From: Shewanella sp. Arc9-LZ
Lineage (GTDB): Bacteria; Pseudomonadota; Gammaproteobacteria; Enterobacterales; Shewanellaceae
DNA: 64,000 bases
Assembly (NCBI RefSeq): GCF_010092445.1
Contig: NZ_CP048031.1
Location: 2,046,001 to 2,110,000, forward strand
Reading direction: 5' to 3'
Of this stretch, positions 29,495-38,649 are shown piece by piece. Position 1 is the stretch's first letter. Each line of letters starts with the position of its first letter. The notes beneath the pieces are model-generated. The model had not been told where the DNA came from, did not search any database, and saw only the letters and a list, made by a program, of their open reading frames with translations. The position numbers were made by a program, and so were the translations under genes.

Positions 29495-30508
29495 ATGTTT
29501 CAGATTTTTTCTGATTTTGCATCTTGGCTTATATACAGTTTATTGGGGTTGTCGCCAGAGACCAAACTCGGAGATGCGCTGCATTTTTTTGTTGAAGACG
29601 TCACTAAAATTTTTGCTTTACTGCTGGTGATGATTTATTTCATTGCCCTCATCCGGGCTTCGTTAAATGTTGAGCGTGTCAGAGATTATTTAGCAGGTAA
29701 ACACCGAGGATTAGGTTATTTAATGGGATCAGGTTTTGGTGTCATAACGCCATTCTGTTCTTGTTCGAGCATTCCTGTTTTTTTAGGTTTTACCTCTGCC
29801 GGGATCCCATTAGGGATCACCATGAGCTTTTTGATTACCTCGCCTTTAATCAACGAAGTCGCAATATTACTGCTTATGAGCTTATTGGGGCTCAAATTTA
29901 CCTTATTGTATATTGCCGTTGGAATGAGCGTGGGAATGTTAGGCGGCCTGTTTCTTGACAGTATTAAGGCTGAACGTTGGCTACAGTCGTTTGCGGCCGA
30001 AGCCTTAAAACGTGGTCAGCAGAAGGGGGTTGGCAATACTGCTGATGATAGTGGCAAAGTGCAAACTATGTCATTGCTACAAAGGCATCAATTTGCCAAA
30101 ACTGAGATGCTAGATATATTCGGCCGAGTGTGGAAATGGGTCATCATTGGGGTGGGTTTGGGCGCGGCGCTGCATGGCTTTGTACCGGACGGTTGGATTG
30201 AAGCGCATTTGGGCGACGGACAATGGTGGTCTGTTCCTGCTGCGGTGTTGCTCGGCATTCCACTTTATTCCAATGCGACAGGTGTTATTCCGATTATGGA
30301 AAGCCTTATTATCAATGGTTTACCAATAGGTACCACATTAGCATTTTGTATGAGCACTGTAGCGGCCAGTTTTCCTGAATTTATTTTGTTAAAGCAAGTC
30401 ATGCAATGGCGTTTACTGGCAATATTATTTAGCCTTCTATTAGTTTCATTCACTTTAGTGGGGTGGATATTTAATGCATTTGCTCCGTTGCTATCATCTA
30501 CGAATTAG
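29495..30508 (+). CDS. Permease of the ArsP/DUF318 family
   Basis: An integral membrane protein of 337 residues with about eight hydrophobic segments in two blocks separated by a cytoplasmic loop (about 160-210). The first block has the family hallmark TPFCSCSSIPVFLGFTSAGIPLG, whose cysteines lie at the membrane mid-plane in ArsP-like proteins; the second has LGIPLYSNATGVIPI. Some members export organoarsenicals; others are of unknown substrate. No ArsR-type regulator is nearby. A small redox protein gene follows 16 bases later, a common pairing that suggests a thiol-linked transport or reduction step. Confidence 0.88.
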   Translation: MFQIFSDFASWLIYSLLGLSPETKLGDALHFFVEDVTKIFALLLVMIYFIALIRASLNVERVRDYLAGKHRGLGYLMGSGFGVITPFCSCSSIPVFLGFTSAGIPLGITMSFLITSPLINEVAILLLMSLLGLKFTLLYIAVGMSVGMLGGLFLDSIKAERWLQSFAAEALKRGQQKGVGNTADDSGKVQTMSLLQRHQFAKTEMLDIFGRVWKWVIIGVGLGAALHGFVPDGWIEAHLGDGQWWSVPAAVLLGIPLYSNATGVIPIMESLIINGLPIGTTLAFCMSTVAASFPEFILLKQVMQWRLLAILFSLLLVSFTLVGWIFNAFAPLLSSTN

Positions 30509-30524
30509 TCACAAGGAACAATAA

Positions 30525-30755
30525 ATGAAAATCATTAAAGTATTAGGTTCTGGTTGTAAAAAGTGTCTTGAAACTGCTGAGCTTGCCCAAGCTGTTGCTG
30601 ATGAAAAGGGGGTTACAATAAAAATCGAAAAAGTGACCGATATGGCACAAATTATGGCTTATGACGTAATGAGTACGCCAGCGGTAGTGGTTGATGAAAA
30701 AGTGGTCCACAAAGGCAGTAAGCCCACCAAAGAACAGATGGCAATGTGGATATAG
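30525..30755 (+). CDS. Small thioredoxin-like redox-active disulfide protein
   Basis: A 76-residue minimal thioredoxin/glutaredoxin fold. GSGCKKCLET supplies a CXXC redox pair (Cys10 and Cys13), and MSTPAVVVDEKVV contains the cis-proline strand. It belongs to the group annotated as redox-active disulfide protein 2. It directly follows the permease gene with CAAGGAAC as RBS, so both are likely co-expressed; it may reduce the permease substrate or the permease CXC cysteines. Role is inferred. Confidence 0.88.
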   Translation: MKIIKVLGSGCKKCLETAELAQAVADEKGVTIKIEKVTDMAQIMAYDVMSTPAVVVDEKVVHKGSKPTKEQMAMWI

Positions 30756-30805
30756 AAGATATGTTTTACGGATGATTTTGTGATGCCTGATATATTGTCA
30801 TTTGA

Positions 30806-31015
30806 CTTATTTGGTCAAAATCGGCCGAAAAAGTCACGAGCATAAGTGTTAAACGCAAGGTTACCAATGAAAAAGTGGTATTTGAATTCACCCCTGAACA
30901 CCACATTCAAAACCTGTTCTCTGAATTACTAAAAAATAAACGTTTGATTATATTTTATACGAGTCAAGAAATGCTGAGTCACGCTGGTGGCCAGCATTTT
31001 TTGTTTCTGGTCTAA
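30806..31015 (+). pseudogene. Possible remnant of a coding sequence without start codon
   Basis: A 69-codon open frame from one stop to the next, with no ATG at its beginning, translating to protein-like text such as VTNEKVVFEFTPEHHIQNLF. I cannot assign it to a family. Its last part overlaps a terminator hairpin, so it could be chance or the decayed end of a gene. Confidence 0.22.
30970..31003 (+). terminator. Probable terminator before yoaA
   Basis: AATGCTG (30970-30976) pairs with CAGCATT (30992-30998), with an inner GT/AC-rich region, followed by TTTTTTG. It would end the permease/redox transcript, 215 bases after the redox gene. Confidence 0.6.
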
Positions 31016-31153
31016 ATTTAGTCAAATCATCGATATTGTTTATACAACTGCCTTTACAACTTTTGGTGATAAACAGTTGGAACATGATGCCGTTATAAGC
31101 ATAATAGCCCAAATCACACTACATCAGCATTAGCGCGATAATTTGAGGATGCT

Positions 31154-33079
31154 TTGAGCTCTACACTTACCCAATCTGTAATCCATGAATTTAGCGATCG
31201 CGGTGCGTTAGCCAAACATGTGCATCATTACCACCACCGACAAAGTCAGACGGATATGGCCGTTGCGGTCAGTGACGCTATTGCTAAAAAGCATAATCTG
31301 ATTTTAGAAGCGGGTACTGGTGTGGGTAAAACCTATGCGTATTTAATTCCGGCCTTACTCAGCGGCAAGCAAGTGGTTGTGAGTACCGGCAGTAAAAATC
31401 TGCAAGAGCAGCTATTCCTCAAAGATCTCCCCGCATTGCTTGCCATGTTAGATGTACATGTACCCATTGCGTTATTAAAAGGGCGTAACAATTATTTATG
31501 TCAGTTACGTCTTGAAAAGCAGATGCAAAATGCCAGTCAATTTAGTGAATATTATATTGATGATTTACTCAAGATTAACCAATGGGCACATTTAAGTAAA
31601 GATGGCGATATCGGCAATTTAACCTCGGTGGCAGAGCATTCAGAGGTTATTCCTAGCGTTGTGAGCACCAAAGAAACCTGTACGGGTAAAAAATGCGATC
31701 ATTATGATGTGTGTTTTACCCGTAAAGCACGTATTAGGGCTATGGAGGCAAAAGTGGTGGTGGTTAATCACCATTTATTTTTTGCCGACCGCTTACTCAA
31801 AGACACCGGGTTTGCCGAGTTATTGCCAGATCCTGATGTGGTTATTTTTGATGAAGCCCATTTGGTGCCAGATATTTGCATTAACTACTTTGGCAGCCAT
31901 ATCTCCAGTCGCGAAATTGATCAGTTGCTTAATGGCATCATTAAAATACACAAACAACTCATTCGCGACAGTATTCAAATAGAGCAACTGTCGCAACGTG
32001 GGCTGTTGGCTTTGAGTGACTGGCACAACGCTATGTACGACAACCAAGTAACTGATTGGCGTAAAGTACTCGCCAATAAACACTTAGCGACAGTATCGTG
32101 GGCACTACAACAGGCACTTACCGACCTTACCAATGTAATGCGTCATCATCTTGGGCGTGAAGACCAACTCGACTTAGCGTTTGAACAATTGCATGAGCTT
32201 GCTGAAAAGCTACAAGACTATTTTGAATGCAAAGACATGCAAGCGGCTTATAGTGTCGAGTTAGGTCCGCGCTTTATCCTGTTAAGACTGAGTCCTATCA
32301 ATGTGGCAAAACAATGCCAGCAGCTGTTTGATGCCAAAACTCGCTGGATTTTCACCTCGGCTACCTTACAAGTAAACCGAAGTTTGGGCCATTTTGCGAC
32401 TGAGCTAGGCTTGTTATCAGCACAACAAATCATTTTAGACAGTCCATTTGATTACCCTAATCAAGCGGTATTTTGTGTACCGCGCCATTTAGGTAAAGTA
32501 GGGCAGTCGCAACATACGGTAAAACAATTAGTCGATGTGTGTATTCAAGCTATCAACGCGGCTCAAGGCCGTACGTTCATATTGTTTACTAGCCATCAAA
32601 TGCTCGAACAAGTTGCATCCGCTTTACAAGGTAAAGTCGCTTATCCTTTACTGGTACAAGGCCAAGCCAGTAAACAAAGTTTGTTAAATAAATTTAGGCA
32701 GTTAGGTAATGCAGTATTACTCGGTACTAGCAGTTTTTGGGAAGGCGTCGATGTTCGCGGTAAGTTACTCAGCTGCGTGATTATCGATAAGTTGCCGTTT
32801 GTATCGCCAGATGATGCCTTATACAAAGCCCGTGCAGCCAATGCCGAACGTCAAGGGCTTGACCCCTTTGACCATATTTCTCTGCCACAAGCGGTCATAA
32901 GTTTAAAGCAAGGCGTCGGGCGGCTAATCCGTGATGAGAAAGACCGTGGTGTGCTTATTTTGTGCGATAACCGCATCGTTAACCGCGCTTATGGCCAGGC
33001 GTTTATTAATTCTTTGCCACCCATGCAACGCACACGTGACTTAGACCGTGCATTACAATTTTTAAAACAAATCCCTTAA
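31154..33079 (+). CDS. yoaA: ATP-dependent DNA helicase YoaA (DinG/XPD-like)
   Basis: An iron-sulfur superfamily 2 helicase linked to DNA repair; in E. coli it works with the HolC clamp-loader subunit. The 641-residue protein has Walker A EAGTGVGKT (52-60), four cysteines for a 4Fe-4S cluster (116, 176, 181, 187), DEAH (233-236), and C-terminal helicase motifs GTSSFWEGVDV and QGVGRLIRDEKDRG. The start appears to be TTG 31154 with GAGG five bases upstream; no nearby in-frame ATG fits better. It is followed by tsaB, the same neighbour as in E. coli. Confidence 0.93.
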   Translation: MSSTLTQSVIHEFSDRGALAKHVHHYHHRQSQTDMAVAVSDAIAKKHNLILEAGTGVGKTYAYLIPALLSGKQVVVSTGSKNLQEQLFLKDLPALLAMLDVHVPIALLKGRNNYLCQLRLEKQMQNASQFSEYYIDDLLKINQWAHLSKDGDIGNLTSVAEHSEVIPSVVSTKETCTGKKCDHYDVCFTRKARIRAMEAKVVVVNHHLFFADRLLKDTGFAELLPDPDVVIFDEAHLVPDICINYFGSHISSREIDQLLNGIIKIHKQLIRDSIQIEQLSQRGLLALSDWHNAMYDNQVTDWRKVLANKHLATVSWALQQALTDLTNVMRHHLGREDQLDLAFEQLHELAEKLQDYFECKDMQAAYSVELGPRFILLRLSPINVAKQCQQLFDAKTRWIFTSATLQVNRSLGHFATELGLLSAQQIILDSPFDYPNQAVFCVPRHLGKVGQSQHTVKQLVDVCIQAINAAQGRTFILFTSHQMLEQVASALQGKVAYPLLVQGQASKQSLLNKFRQLGNAVLLGTSSFWEGVDVRGKLLSCVIIDKLPFVSPDDALYKARAANAERQGLDPFDHISLPQAVISLKQGVGRLIRDEKDRGVLILCDNRIVNRAYGQAFINSLPPMQRTRDLDRALQFLKQIP

Positions 33080-33152
33080 GCTTTTTAAAACCGTACGCAT
33101 CAGTTATCATATTGAGTCTATTTGATGTTTTTTTACTGGGTAACCCATCATA

Positions 33153-33854
33153 ATGCCAAAGCCGTTAACCATCCTCGCTCTTGATACTTGCACTGAAACT
33201 TGCTCCGCTGCGTTAACCATTAATGGTGAGGTGTTTGCACTTATTGCTGATGCACCACGTGAGCATAGTCAACGATTATTACCTATGGTCGATGAAGTGC
33301 TAGCCCAAGCCCAAGTGACACTGGCCGATGTGGACATGATTGCCTATGGCCGCGGTCCTGGCAGTTTTACCGGTATTCGCATTTGTACCAGCATGACCCA
33401 AGGATTAGCCTTGGGACTCGACTTGCCGGTTATTGGCATTTCGACCTTAGCTGCTATGGCCCAATTAGCCATAACAGAGCAAGGTGCTACGCAAGTATTG
33501 TGCTGTATTGACGCCCGTATGAAGGAAGTCTATTGGGGCCAATACATTGCCAAAGACGGCATTGCTACCTTAGTAGGTCAAGAACACGTTAGCGCGCCAG
33601 AAGCGATTGAGTTAACCCTCGATACACAACAAAACATTAGTGTTTGTGGCACAGGCTTTGAAGCCTATCCACAATTATTAACGATAGCGCCACACATGAC
33701 ACCATGCACCCAAGCAACTTATCCAGATGCGAAAGCCATGTTAATTCTGGCACAACAAGGTTATCAACAAGGTTTGCATACTACTGTAGATGAACTTTCG
33801 CCTGTGTACCTTCGTGATACTGTTACGTGGAAAAAACTTCCGGGCCGAGAATAG
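33153..33854 (+). CDS. tsaB: tRNA threonylcarbamoyladenosine biosynthesis protein TsaB
   Basis: ASKHA-fold partner of TsaD in making the t6A37 modification of ANN-decoding tRNAs. 233 residues starting MPKPLTILALDTCTETCSAAL, with the family motifs YGRGPGSFTGIRI and CIDARMKEVYWG and the C-terminal SPVYLRDTVTWKKL. TsaB itself is not catalytic but is needed to activate TsaD. It is 73 bases downstream of yoaA. Confidence 0.96.
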   Translation: MPKPLTILALDTCTETCSAALTINGEVFALIADAPREHSQRLLPMVDEVLAQAQVTLADVDMIAYGRGPGSFTGIRICTSMTQGLALGLDLPVIGISTLAAMAQLAITEQGATQVLCCIDARMKEVYWGQYIAKDGIATLVGQEHVSAPEAIELTLDTQQNISVCGTGFEAYPQLLTIAPHMTPCTQATYPDAKAMLILAQQGYQQGLHTTVDELSPVYLRDTVTWKKLPGRE

Positions 33855-33904
33855 CCATTCACGGCAATTTGACATAAAGTATAAGATTAAAATATAGGTA
33901 AACG

Positions 33905-34243
33905 GTGTCGTTAATGACGATAAATTCAGCATTATCAATGGCAAATAATCAATCAGGCCCAATTAGCCTGAGCCAAGCTGTTGCCGGTAATCGGCCGATC
34001 ATAGCGGCCCACGAACCTATTATTGTTAATCCTGCTACTGTAGAAACTGAGGTTCAAGGGATTGAAGCTCGCAACATGGCCATTGTGGATGATTCAACTT
34101 TATCGGCCAAACAGCAAGCGCGTGTTGAATACGACCGTGAGACTTACAGTCAGCGTGGCGCTATAGCTCAGTATTTATCGACACAGCATTCTGCTAAAAG
34201 AGACGAAATTCAACAAATGGTTGGTATTGATTTATATGCCTAA
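33905..34243 (+). CDS. Hypothetical protein, 112 residues
   Basis: A polar, probably partly disordered small protein with no signal peptide or membrane helix. Its C-terminal third (QRGAIAQYLSTQHSAKRDEIQQMVGIDLYA) looks most conserved-like and helical. I do not recognise the family. GTG 33905 has AGG six bases upstream; ATG 33914 would be too far from it. Its stop overlaps the start of the M50 peptidase gene by eight bases, which suggests coupled expression and a possible link to that protein. Confidence 0.7.
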   Translation: MSLMTINSALSMANNQSGPISLSQAVAGNRPIIAAHEPIIVNPATVETEVQGIEARNMAIVDDSTLSAKQQARVEYDRETYSQRGAIAQYLSTQHSAKRDEIQQMVGIDLYA

Positions 34244-34913
34244 TGTGCCGTTGTCTGCAACACCCAGTCGTAGCCGTTTTGTGATTGAATTACTGTTGGC
34301 TTTTTTACTGACGCGATTCCCTTATATCTCTATACCTTTTAAATGGTTTGAAAGTTATTTTCACGAATTATCTCATGGCATCGCGACATTATTGACCGGT
34401 GGCTCGGTCAGTCATATTCAGCTATTTCCAAACGGCGCTGGCTTTTGTTTTAGCCAAGGCGGCAGCAGTATCTTAATCGCTTATGCGGGCTATTTTGGCG
34501 CCGCACTCTGGGGTTATTCGATATTTCTGATGGCAACGCAAAAACAGACCATTAGATTTACCCTGACTTTACTCGCGTTTACCGTGGCTGCATCGTTACT
34601 TTTTTGGGCTCGCGATGTGTTAACCATTGTTATACTCAGCGTATTGATAATACTTTTTTTGTTACCACTTAAATTAAAAAACAGTAGTCTGTTAAACACC
34701 TTACTGCGTATATTAGGGTTAATGATTATTTTAAATGCCATGGCAAGTCCGATGGTATTATTGGGGTTAAGCGGTCAAGGTGATGCGGTTATGTTAGCTA
34801 AAATGACTTGGCTACCTGCATGGTTATGGGTAATAACATGGCTCGCCTTTAGCGGGTTTATGTTGTTGCTCTGTTGGCGTAAAGTTGATCGAAAAAAGGG
34901 AGTGTCAAAATGA
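34236..34913 (+). CDS. M50 family membrane metallopeptidase-like protein
   Basis: An integral membrane protein of 225 residues (from ATG 34236) with the zinc-binding HELSH motif at residues 43-47 in YFHELSHGIATLLTGG, followed by about five hydrophobic segments. This matches the M50B-like group of small intramembrane proteases or their relatives. A second metal ligand (Asp in a later helix) could be WARD near residue 130 but I cannot prove it. An alternative start at 34221 adds five residues. It overlaps both neighbours (eight bases upstream, four downstream), so the three genes form a tight operon. Confidence 0.8.
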   Translation: MPNVPLSATPSRSRFVIELLLAFLLTRFPYISIPFKWFESYFHELSHGIATLLTGGSVSHIQLFPNGAGFCFSQGGSSILIAYAGYFGAALWGYSIFLMATQKQTIRFTLTLLAFTVAASLLFWARDVLTIVILSVLIILFLLPLKLKNSSLLNTLLRILGLMIILNAMASPMVLLGLSGQGDAVMLAKMTWLPAWLWVITWLAFSGFMLLLCWRKVDRKKGVSK

Positions 34914-35773
34914 AACGTAACATGATGTTAGGAGCCTTAATTGGCTTATCAAGTTTAGGTATGTCGACCGCAATATACGCAGCCGATAATATGCCCGATA
35001 AAAAAGTGACGGCACCGAAGGTTAGTTCTGCCCTTGCTAAAGCAGTGGCCAGCGAGTTTCGTACTGCAGATAATAAACTACGTGACCAATATCGTCATCC
35101 TGCTGAAACATTAGCGTTTTTTGATATTAAGCCTGAACAAACTGTGATTGAACTATGGCCAGGTGGTGGTTGGTATGCTGAAATTTTAGCGCCATATCTA
35201 GCTGAAAAAGGCCAATATGTAGCTGCTAATTTTGAAACTAATCCTGCAACAGACACGAATCAAAGTGCTTATTACAAATCAGCTGGTTTAAAGTTTGAAA
35301 AATGGGTTAACGATAACAAAGCCAGTGTAGGCAATGTACAGTTTGTAACGCTTGATCCACCGGCTAAGTTTTCATTGGGTAAAGATAATTCTGCAGACCA
35401 CGTATTAACATTCCGTAACTTGCACAATTGGGCAATGAAAGGAGAGTTGGAAGGTGTGTTTAAAGCCGCTCATGACGTGTTAAAAGTTGGAGGCTCATTA
35501 GGCATTGTTGAACATCGTGCCAATATCGGTATGGCTGCAGAAAGTGGCTATATGGATCAAAATCAAATGGTTGAGTTGGCCAATAAATACGGTTTTGAAT
35601 TAACCGGCAGCTCTGAAGTGAATGCCAATCCTAAAGACACTAAAGATTATCAAAAAGGTGTGTGGACATTACCACCGCGTTTAGCTATGGGCGATCAAGA
35701 TAAACAGAAGTATCTTGATATTGGTGAAAGTGACCGTATGACAATCAAATTTACCAAAATAGCCGCTAAATAA
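34910..35773 (+). CDS. Exported class I methyltransferase-like protein
   Basis: A 287-residue protein with a clear signal peptide (MKRNMMLGALIGLSSLGMSTAIYA, cleavage near residue 24) followed by a class I SAM-methyltransferase-like fold: VIELWPGGGWYAEILAPYL is the glycine-rich motif I region, and later VTLDPP, LTFRNLHNW and VLKVGGSLGIVEHRA fit motifs III-V. Periplasmic SAM is not generally expected, so the fold may bind another ligand or be regulatory. The start overlaps the M50 gene stop (ATGA). This pairing is the most suggestive feature of the cluster; function unknown. Confidence 0.85.
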   Translation: MKRNMMLGALIGLSSLGMSTAIYAADNMPDKKVTAPKVSSALAKAVASEFRTADNKLRDQYRHPAETLAFFDIKPEQTVIELWPGGGWYAEILAPYLAEKGQYVAANFETNPATDTNQSAYYKSAGLKFEKWVNDNKASVGNVQFVTLDPPAKFSLGKDNSADHVLTFRNLHNWAMKGELEGVFKAAHDVLKVGGSLGIVEHRANIGMAAESGYMDQNQMVELANKYGFELTGSSEVNANPKDTKDYQKGVWTLPPRLAMGDQDKQKYLDIGESDRMTIKFTKIAAK

Positions 35774-35794
35774 TTTTTGTAAAGTGAGCCAACA

Positions 35795-36688
35795 ATGTTG
35801 AACATTGATGTAGAAGAAATTCAATTGCCGTTGGCTCATATTACTCTTGCAGCTAAACGTTATGGTCAAGCCGACAAGCCAGTGATTTTGGCTTTGCATG
35901 GTTGGCTTGATAATGTCGACAGTTTTATCCCCTTAGCGCAGGCCTTTGCTCAGCAAGGGTTATTCGATAAATTTCAACTGATGTGCATCGATTGGCCAGG
36001 GCATGGATTATCAGATCATCGCCCAGGGCGTTATCCGTTGCATTGGGTTGATTATATTTACGATCTGCAAGCCGTGATCCATACCCTGTCACAAGAAACG
36101 GGTCCCATTATCTTATTGGGCCATTCGCTCGGCGGCATTGTGGCGTCAGCTTACAATGCATGTCTTGCTGACAACATCCATAAACTCATATTAATAGAAG
36201 CCCTAGCACCGTTATCTGAATCTGCCACACAAGCTAAAGATCGCTTACGAAAAGGCTTACAGCAACAACAACGCTTTAATCGTCAACTAGCCAGAGTCAC
36301 TCCAACGTATTCTTCAATGGATACTGCGATTCAGGCTCGCCATCAACTCACTGGATTAGCATTACCATGGTGCGAAATGATCACCAAACGTAATATGGCC
36401 GCCACTGATGGCCACTATTCTTGGCGTAGTGATCCTCGGTTAAAATTAGACTCACTTAACCGTTTTACCTTTGAACAGGTTGACGCTTTGATGACAATAA
36501 GTGACACGCCTTCGTTACTCATTGTTGGCCATGATGGCTATAAACAATTAACAGTATCAACAGAGCAAGCCAATAAATGGTTTTCCAATATTGATATTGT
36601 TCATTTAGCCGGAGACCATCATCTTCACATGGGGAATGCCGACCTGGTTGCTAAATCGATTGGAGCATTTATTCTAAATAGCCGTTAG
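35795..36688 (+). CDS. Alpha/beta hydrolase
   Basis: A cytoplasmic hydrolase of 297 residues, no signal peptide. LALHGWLDNVDSF is the oxyanion strand region, LLGHSLGGIVAS holds the nucleophilic Ser, and AGDHHLHMGNADLV holds the likely catalytic His, with an Asp around GHDGY. The family includes esterases, lipases and acyl hydrolases; the substrate is not predictable. It is 21 bases after the methyltransferase-like gene and may be the last gene of that operon. FadD lies downstream in the same direction after a gap of about 200 bases. Confidence 0.9.
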   Translation: MLNIDVEEIQLPLAHITLAAKRYGQADKPVILALHGWLDNVDSFIPLAQAFAQQGLFDKFQLMCIDWPGHGLSDHRPGRYPLHWVDYIYDLQAVIHTLSQETGPIILLGHSLGGIVASAYNACLADNIHKLILIEALAPLSESATQAKDRLRKGLQQQQRFNRQLARVTPTYSSMDTAIQARHQLTGLALPWCEMITKRNMAATDGHYSWRSDPRLKLDSLNRFTFEQVDALMTISDTPSLLIVGHDGYKQLTVSTEQANKWFSNIDIVHLAGDHHLHMGNADLVAKSIGAFILNSR

Positions 36689-36886
36689 CCATAGGTGAAA
36701 ACGCTGTTATTTTTAGTTTATTTATGTGATTATGATCGAAAATTAAAACACTTGTATGATTTAGTTCATGACAAGCAACATAATAAAGCCTGCGAAAACA
36801 ATATTAATGATACGCAGACAATAAAATATTTTACCACTGACGGGGAATGCACGTCTTAGCACAGTGGGCATTATTAGGAGACACCT

Positions 36887-38560
36887 GTGGACCAGCCTTG
36901 GATTAATAATTTACCTGAACATGTTCCGGCCGAAATCGACCCATCTCAATTCAGTTCTTTAGTACACATGTTCGAAGATGCAGTAGCAAAATATGCTGAC
37001 CAACCTGCATTTATTAACATGGGTGCGACGATGACGTACCGTAAACTCGAAGAGCGAAGTCGAGCATTTGCTGCATATTTACAAAACGAACTGCACTTAA
37101 ATAAAGGCGACCGTGTTGCCATTATGATGCCCAATTTGCTGCAATATCCTATTGCTCTGTTTGGTATTTTACGTGCGGGTATGGTGGTGGTTAATGTTAA
37201 CCCACTGTATACGCCACGGGAATTAAAACATCAATTAGTCGATTCGGGTGCAAGAGCCATCATTGTGGTGTCTAACTTTGCTAACACTCTAGAAGAAGTT
37301 GTTGATCAAACACCAATAGAGTCGGTCATTATCACTAACCTTGGTGATCAGCTCAGCGCACCCAAACGCACCTTAGTGAATTTTGTTGTTAAATACATTA
37401 AAAGATTAGTACCAAAATATCATTTACCGCATGCATTATCATTTCGCGATGCGCTCTCTAAAGGCCGACGCCTGCAGTACATTAAAGCCGATATTAGTGG
37501 CGAGGATTTGGCCTTTTTACAGTATACCGGTGGAACTACAGGGGTATCTAAAGGTGCCATGTTAAGCCATAAAAACGTAGTAAGTAACGTTTTACAAGCT
37601 AGTGGCGCTTATTCTCCAACGCTTGATGATGGTGCTGAGTTTGTGGTGACAGCATTGCCTCTTTACCATATCTTCGCACTGACAGTTAACTGTTTATTGT
37701 TTTTACACAAAGGCAGTAAAAATCTTCTGATCACTAACCCTCGAGATATCCCAGCATTTGTGGGTGAACTTAGAAAGTACCCGTTTACGGTATTGACGGG
37801 TGTTAATACCTTATTCAATGCTTTGGTTAATAATGAAGAATTTACTCAACTTGATTTTTCTGGTTTAAAATTGTCTATTGGCGGCGGGATGGCGGTGCAG
37901 CGCGCCGTTGCTGATAAATGGCAAAACCTTACTAAGACACGTTTACTCGAAGGCTATGGTTTAACTGAAGCATCACCATTGGTCACATGCTGCCCATATA
38001 ATCTCAGTGGGTACAATGGCTCTATTGGTTTTCCTGCGCCTTCAACCTTCATTCAGATACGTGATGATGATGGTAAAGTATTAGCCCAGGGTGAAACCGG
38101 TGAGTTGTATGCTCAAGGCCCGCAAGTGATGCAAGGCTATTGGCAGCGTCCGGAAGAAACGGCCAGTGTGATTGATAAAAACGGTTGGTTAGCCACTGGT
38201 GATATTGGTTATATGGATGAAAAAGGTTTCTTTTTCATTGTCGATCGTAAAAAAGACATGATTTTAGTATCAGGTTTTAACGTATTTCCGAATGAAGTAG
38301 AAGAGGTTGTTGCCCTACACCCTAAAGTTATCGAAGTCGCTGCTGTTGGCGTTCCCAATGATGCCAGTGGCGAGTTAGTGAAGATTTTTGTGGTAGCAAA
38401 AGACAAATCATTAACCGAAGAAGAACTGATTAAGCACTGCCGTCATCATTTAACGGGATATAAAGTTCCTAAGCTGGTAGAATTTAGAGACGAATTACCG
38501 AAAACCAATGTGGGTAAAATTTTACGCCGACAACTTCGAGATGAAGTTAACAAAGCGTAA
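36887..38560 (+). CDS. fadD: Long-chain-fatty-acid-CoA ligase FadD
   Basis: Activates imported long-chain fatty acids to acyl-CoA, feeding beta-oxidation and producing the FadR ligand. 557 residues, close to E. coli FadD (561). The AMP-binding motif [14 protein letters not shown], the GYGLTEASP motif, and the [23 protein letters not shown] fatty-acyl signature are intact, ending in [14 protein letters not shown]. The start is GTG 36887, with AGGAG six bases before. Soluble, membrane-associated. Followed by a terminator and rnd, as in E. coli. Confidence 0.97.
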   Translation: MDQPWINNLPEHVPAEIDPSQFSSLVHMFEDAVAKYADQPAFINMGATMTYRKLEERSRAFAAYLQNELHLNKGDRVAIMMPNLLQYPIALFGILRAGMVVVNVNPLYTPRELKHQLVDSGARAIIVVSNFANTLEEVVDQTPIESVIITNLGDQLSAPKRTLVNFVVKYIKRLVPKYHLPHALSFRDALSKGRRLQYIKADISGEDLAFLQYTGGTTGVSKGAMLSHKNVVSNVLQASGAYSPTLDDGAEFVVTALPLYHIFALTVNCLLFLHKGSKNLLITNPRDIPAFVGELRKYPFTVLTGVNTLFNALVNNEEFTQLDFSGLKLSIGGGMAVQRAVADKWQNLTKTRLLEGYGLTEASPLVTCCPYNLSGYNGSIGFPAPSTFIQIRDDDGKVLAQGETGELYAQGPQVMQGYWQRPEETASVIDKNGWLATGDIGYMDEKGFFFIVDRKKDMILVSGFNVFPNEVEEVVALHPKVIEVAAVGVPNDASGELVKIFVVAKDKSLTEEELIKHCRHHLTGYKVPKLVEFRDELPKTNVGKILRRQLRDEVNKA

Positions 38561-38564
38561 AATC

Positions 38565-38591
38565 AAAGCCGGCAACTAAGCCGGCTTTTTT
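38565..38591 (+). terminator. Terminator of fadD
   Basis: Stem AAAGCCGGC (38565-38573) with GCCGGCTTT (38580-38588), 6-base loop, and T run, beginning five bases after the fadD stop. Confidence 0.88.
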
Positions 38592-38649
38592 ATGTTTGGT
38601 TGTTATCAGCTTATCGTATTGCTCACACCTTTTTTTAGCGGAGCCTATT

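Larger units (their letters stand above)
30756..31153. other. Intergenic region with a possible gene remnant and a terminator
   Basis: About 400 bases before yoaA. A stop-free frame without a start codon runs from 30806 to 31015 and a hairpin with a T run lies at 30970-31002 (both listed separately). The remaining bases up to yoaA show nothing but its RBS region. Confidence 0.5.

Noticed and set aside
36751..36764. FadR operator upstream of fadD
   Set aside because: CTTGTATGATTTAG resembles the site at fadR but its right half is one base too long and lacks CAG; too weak for a feature, mentioned only as context.
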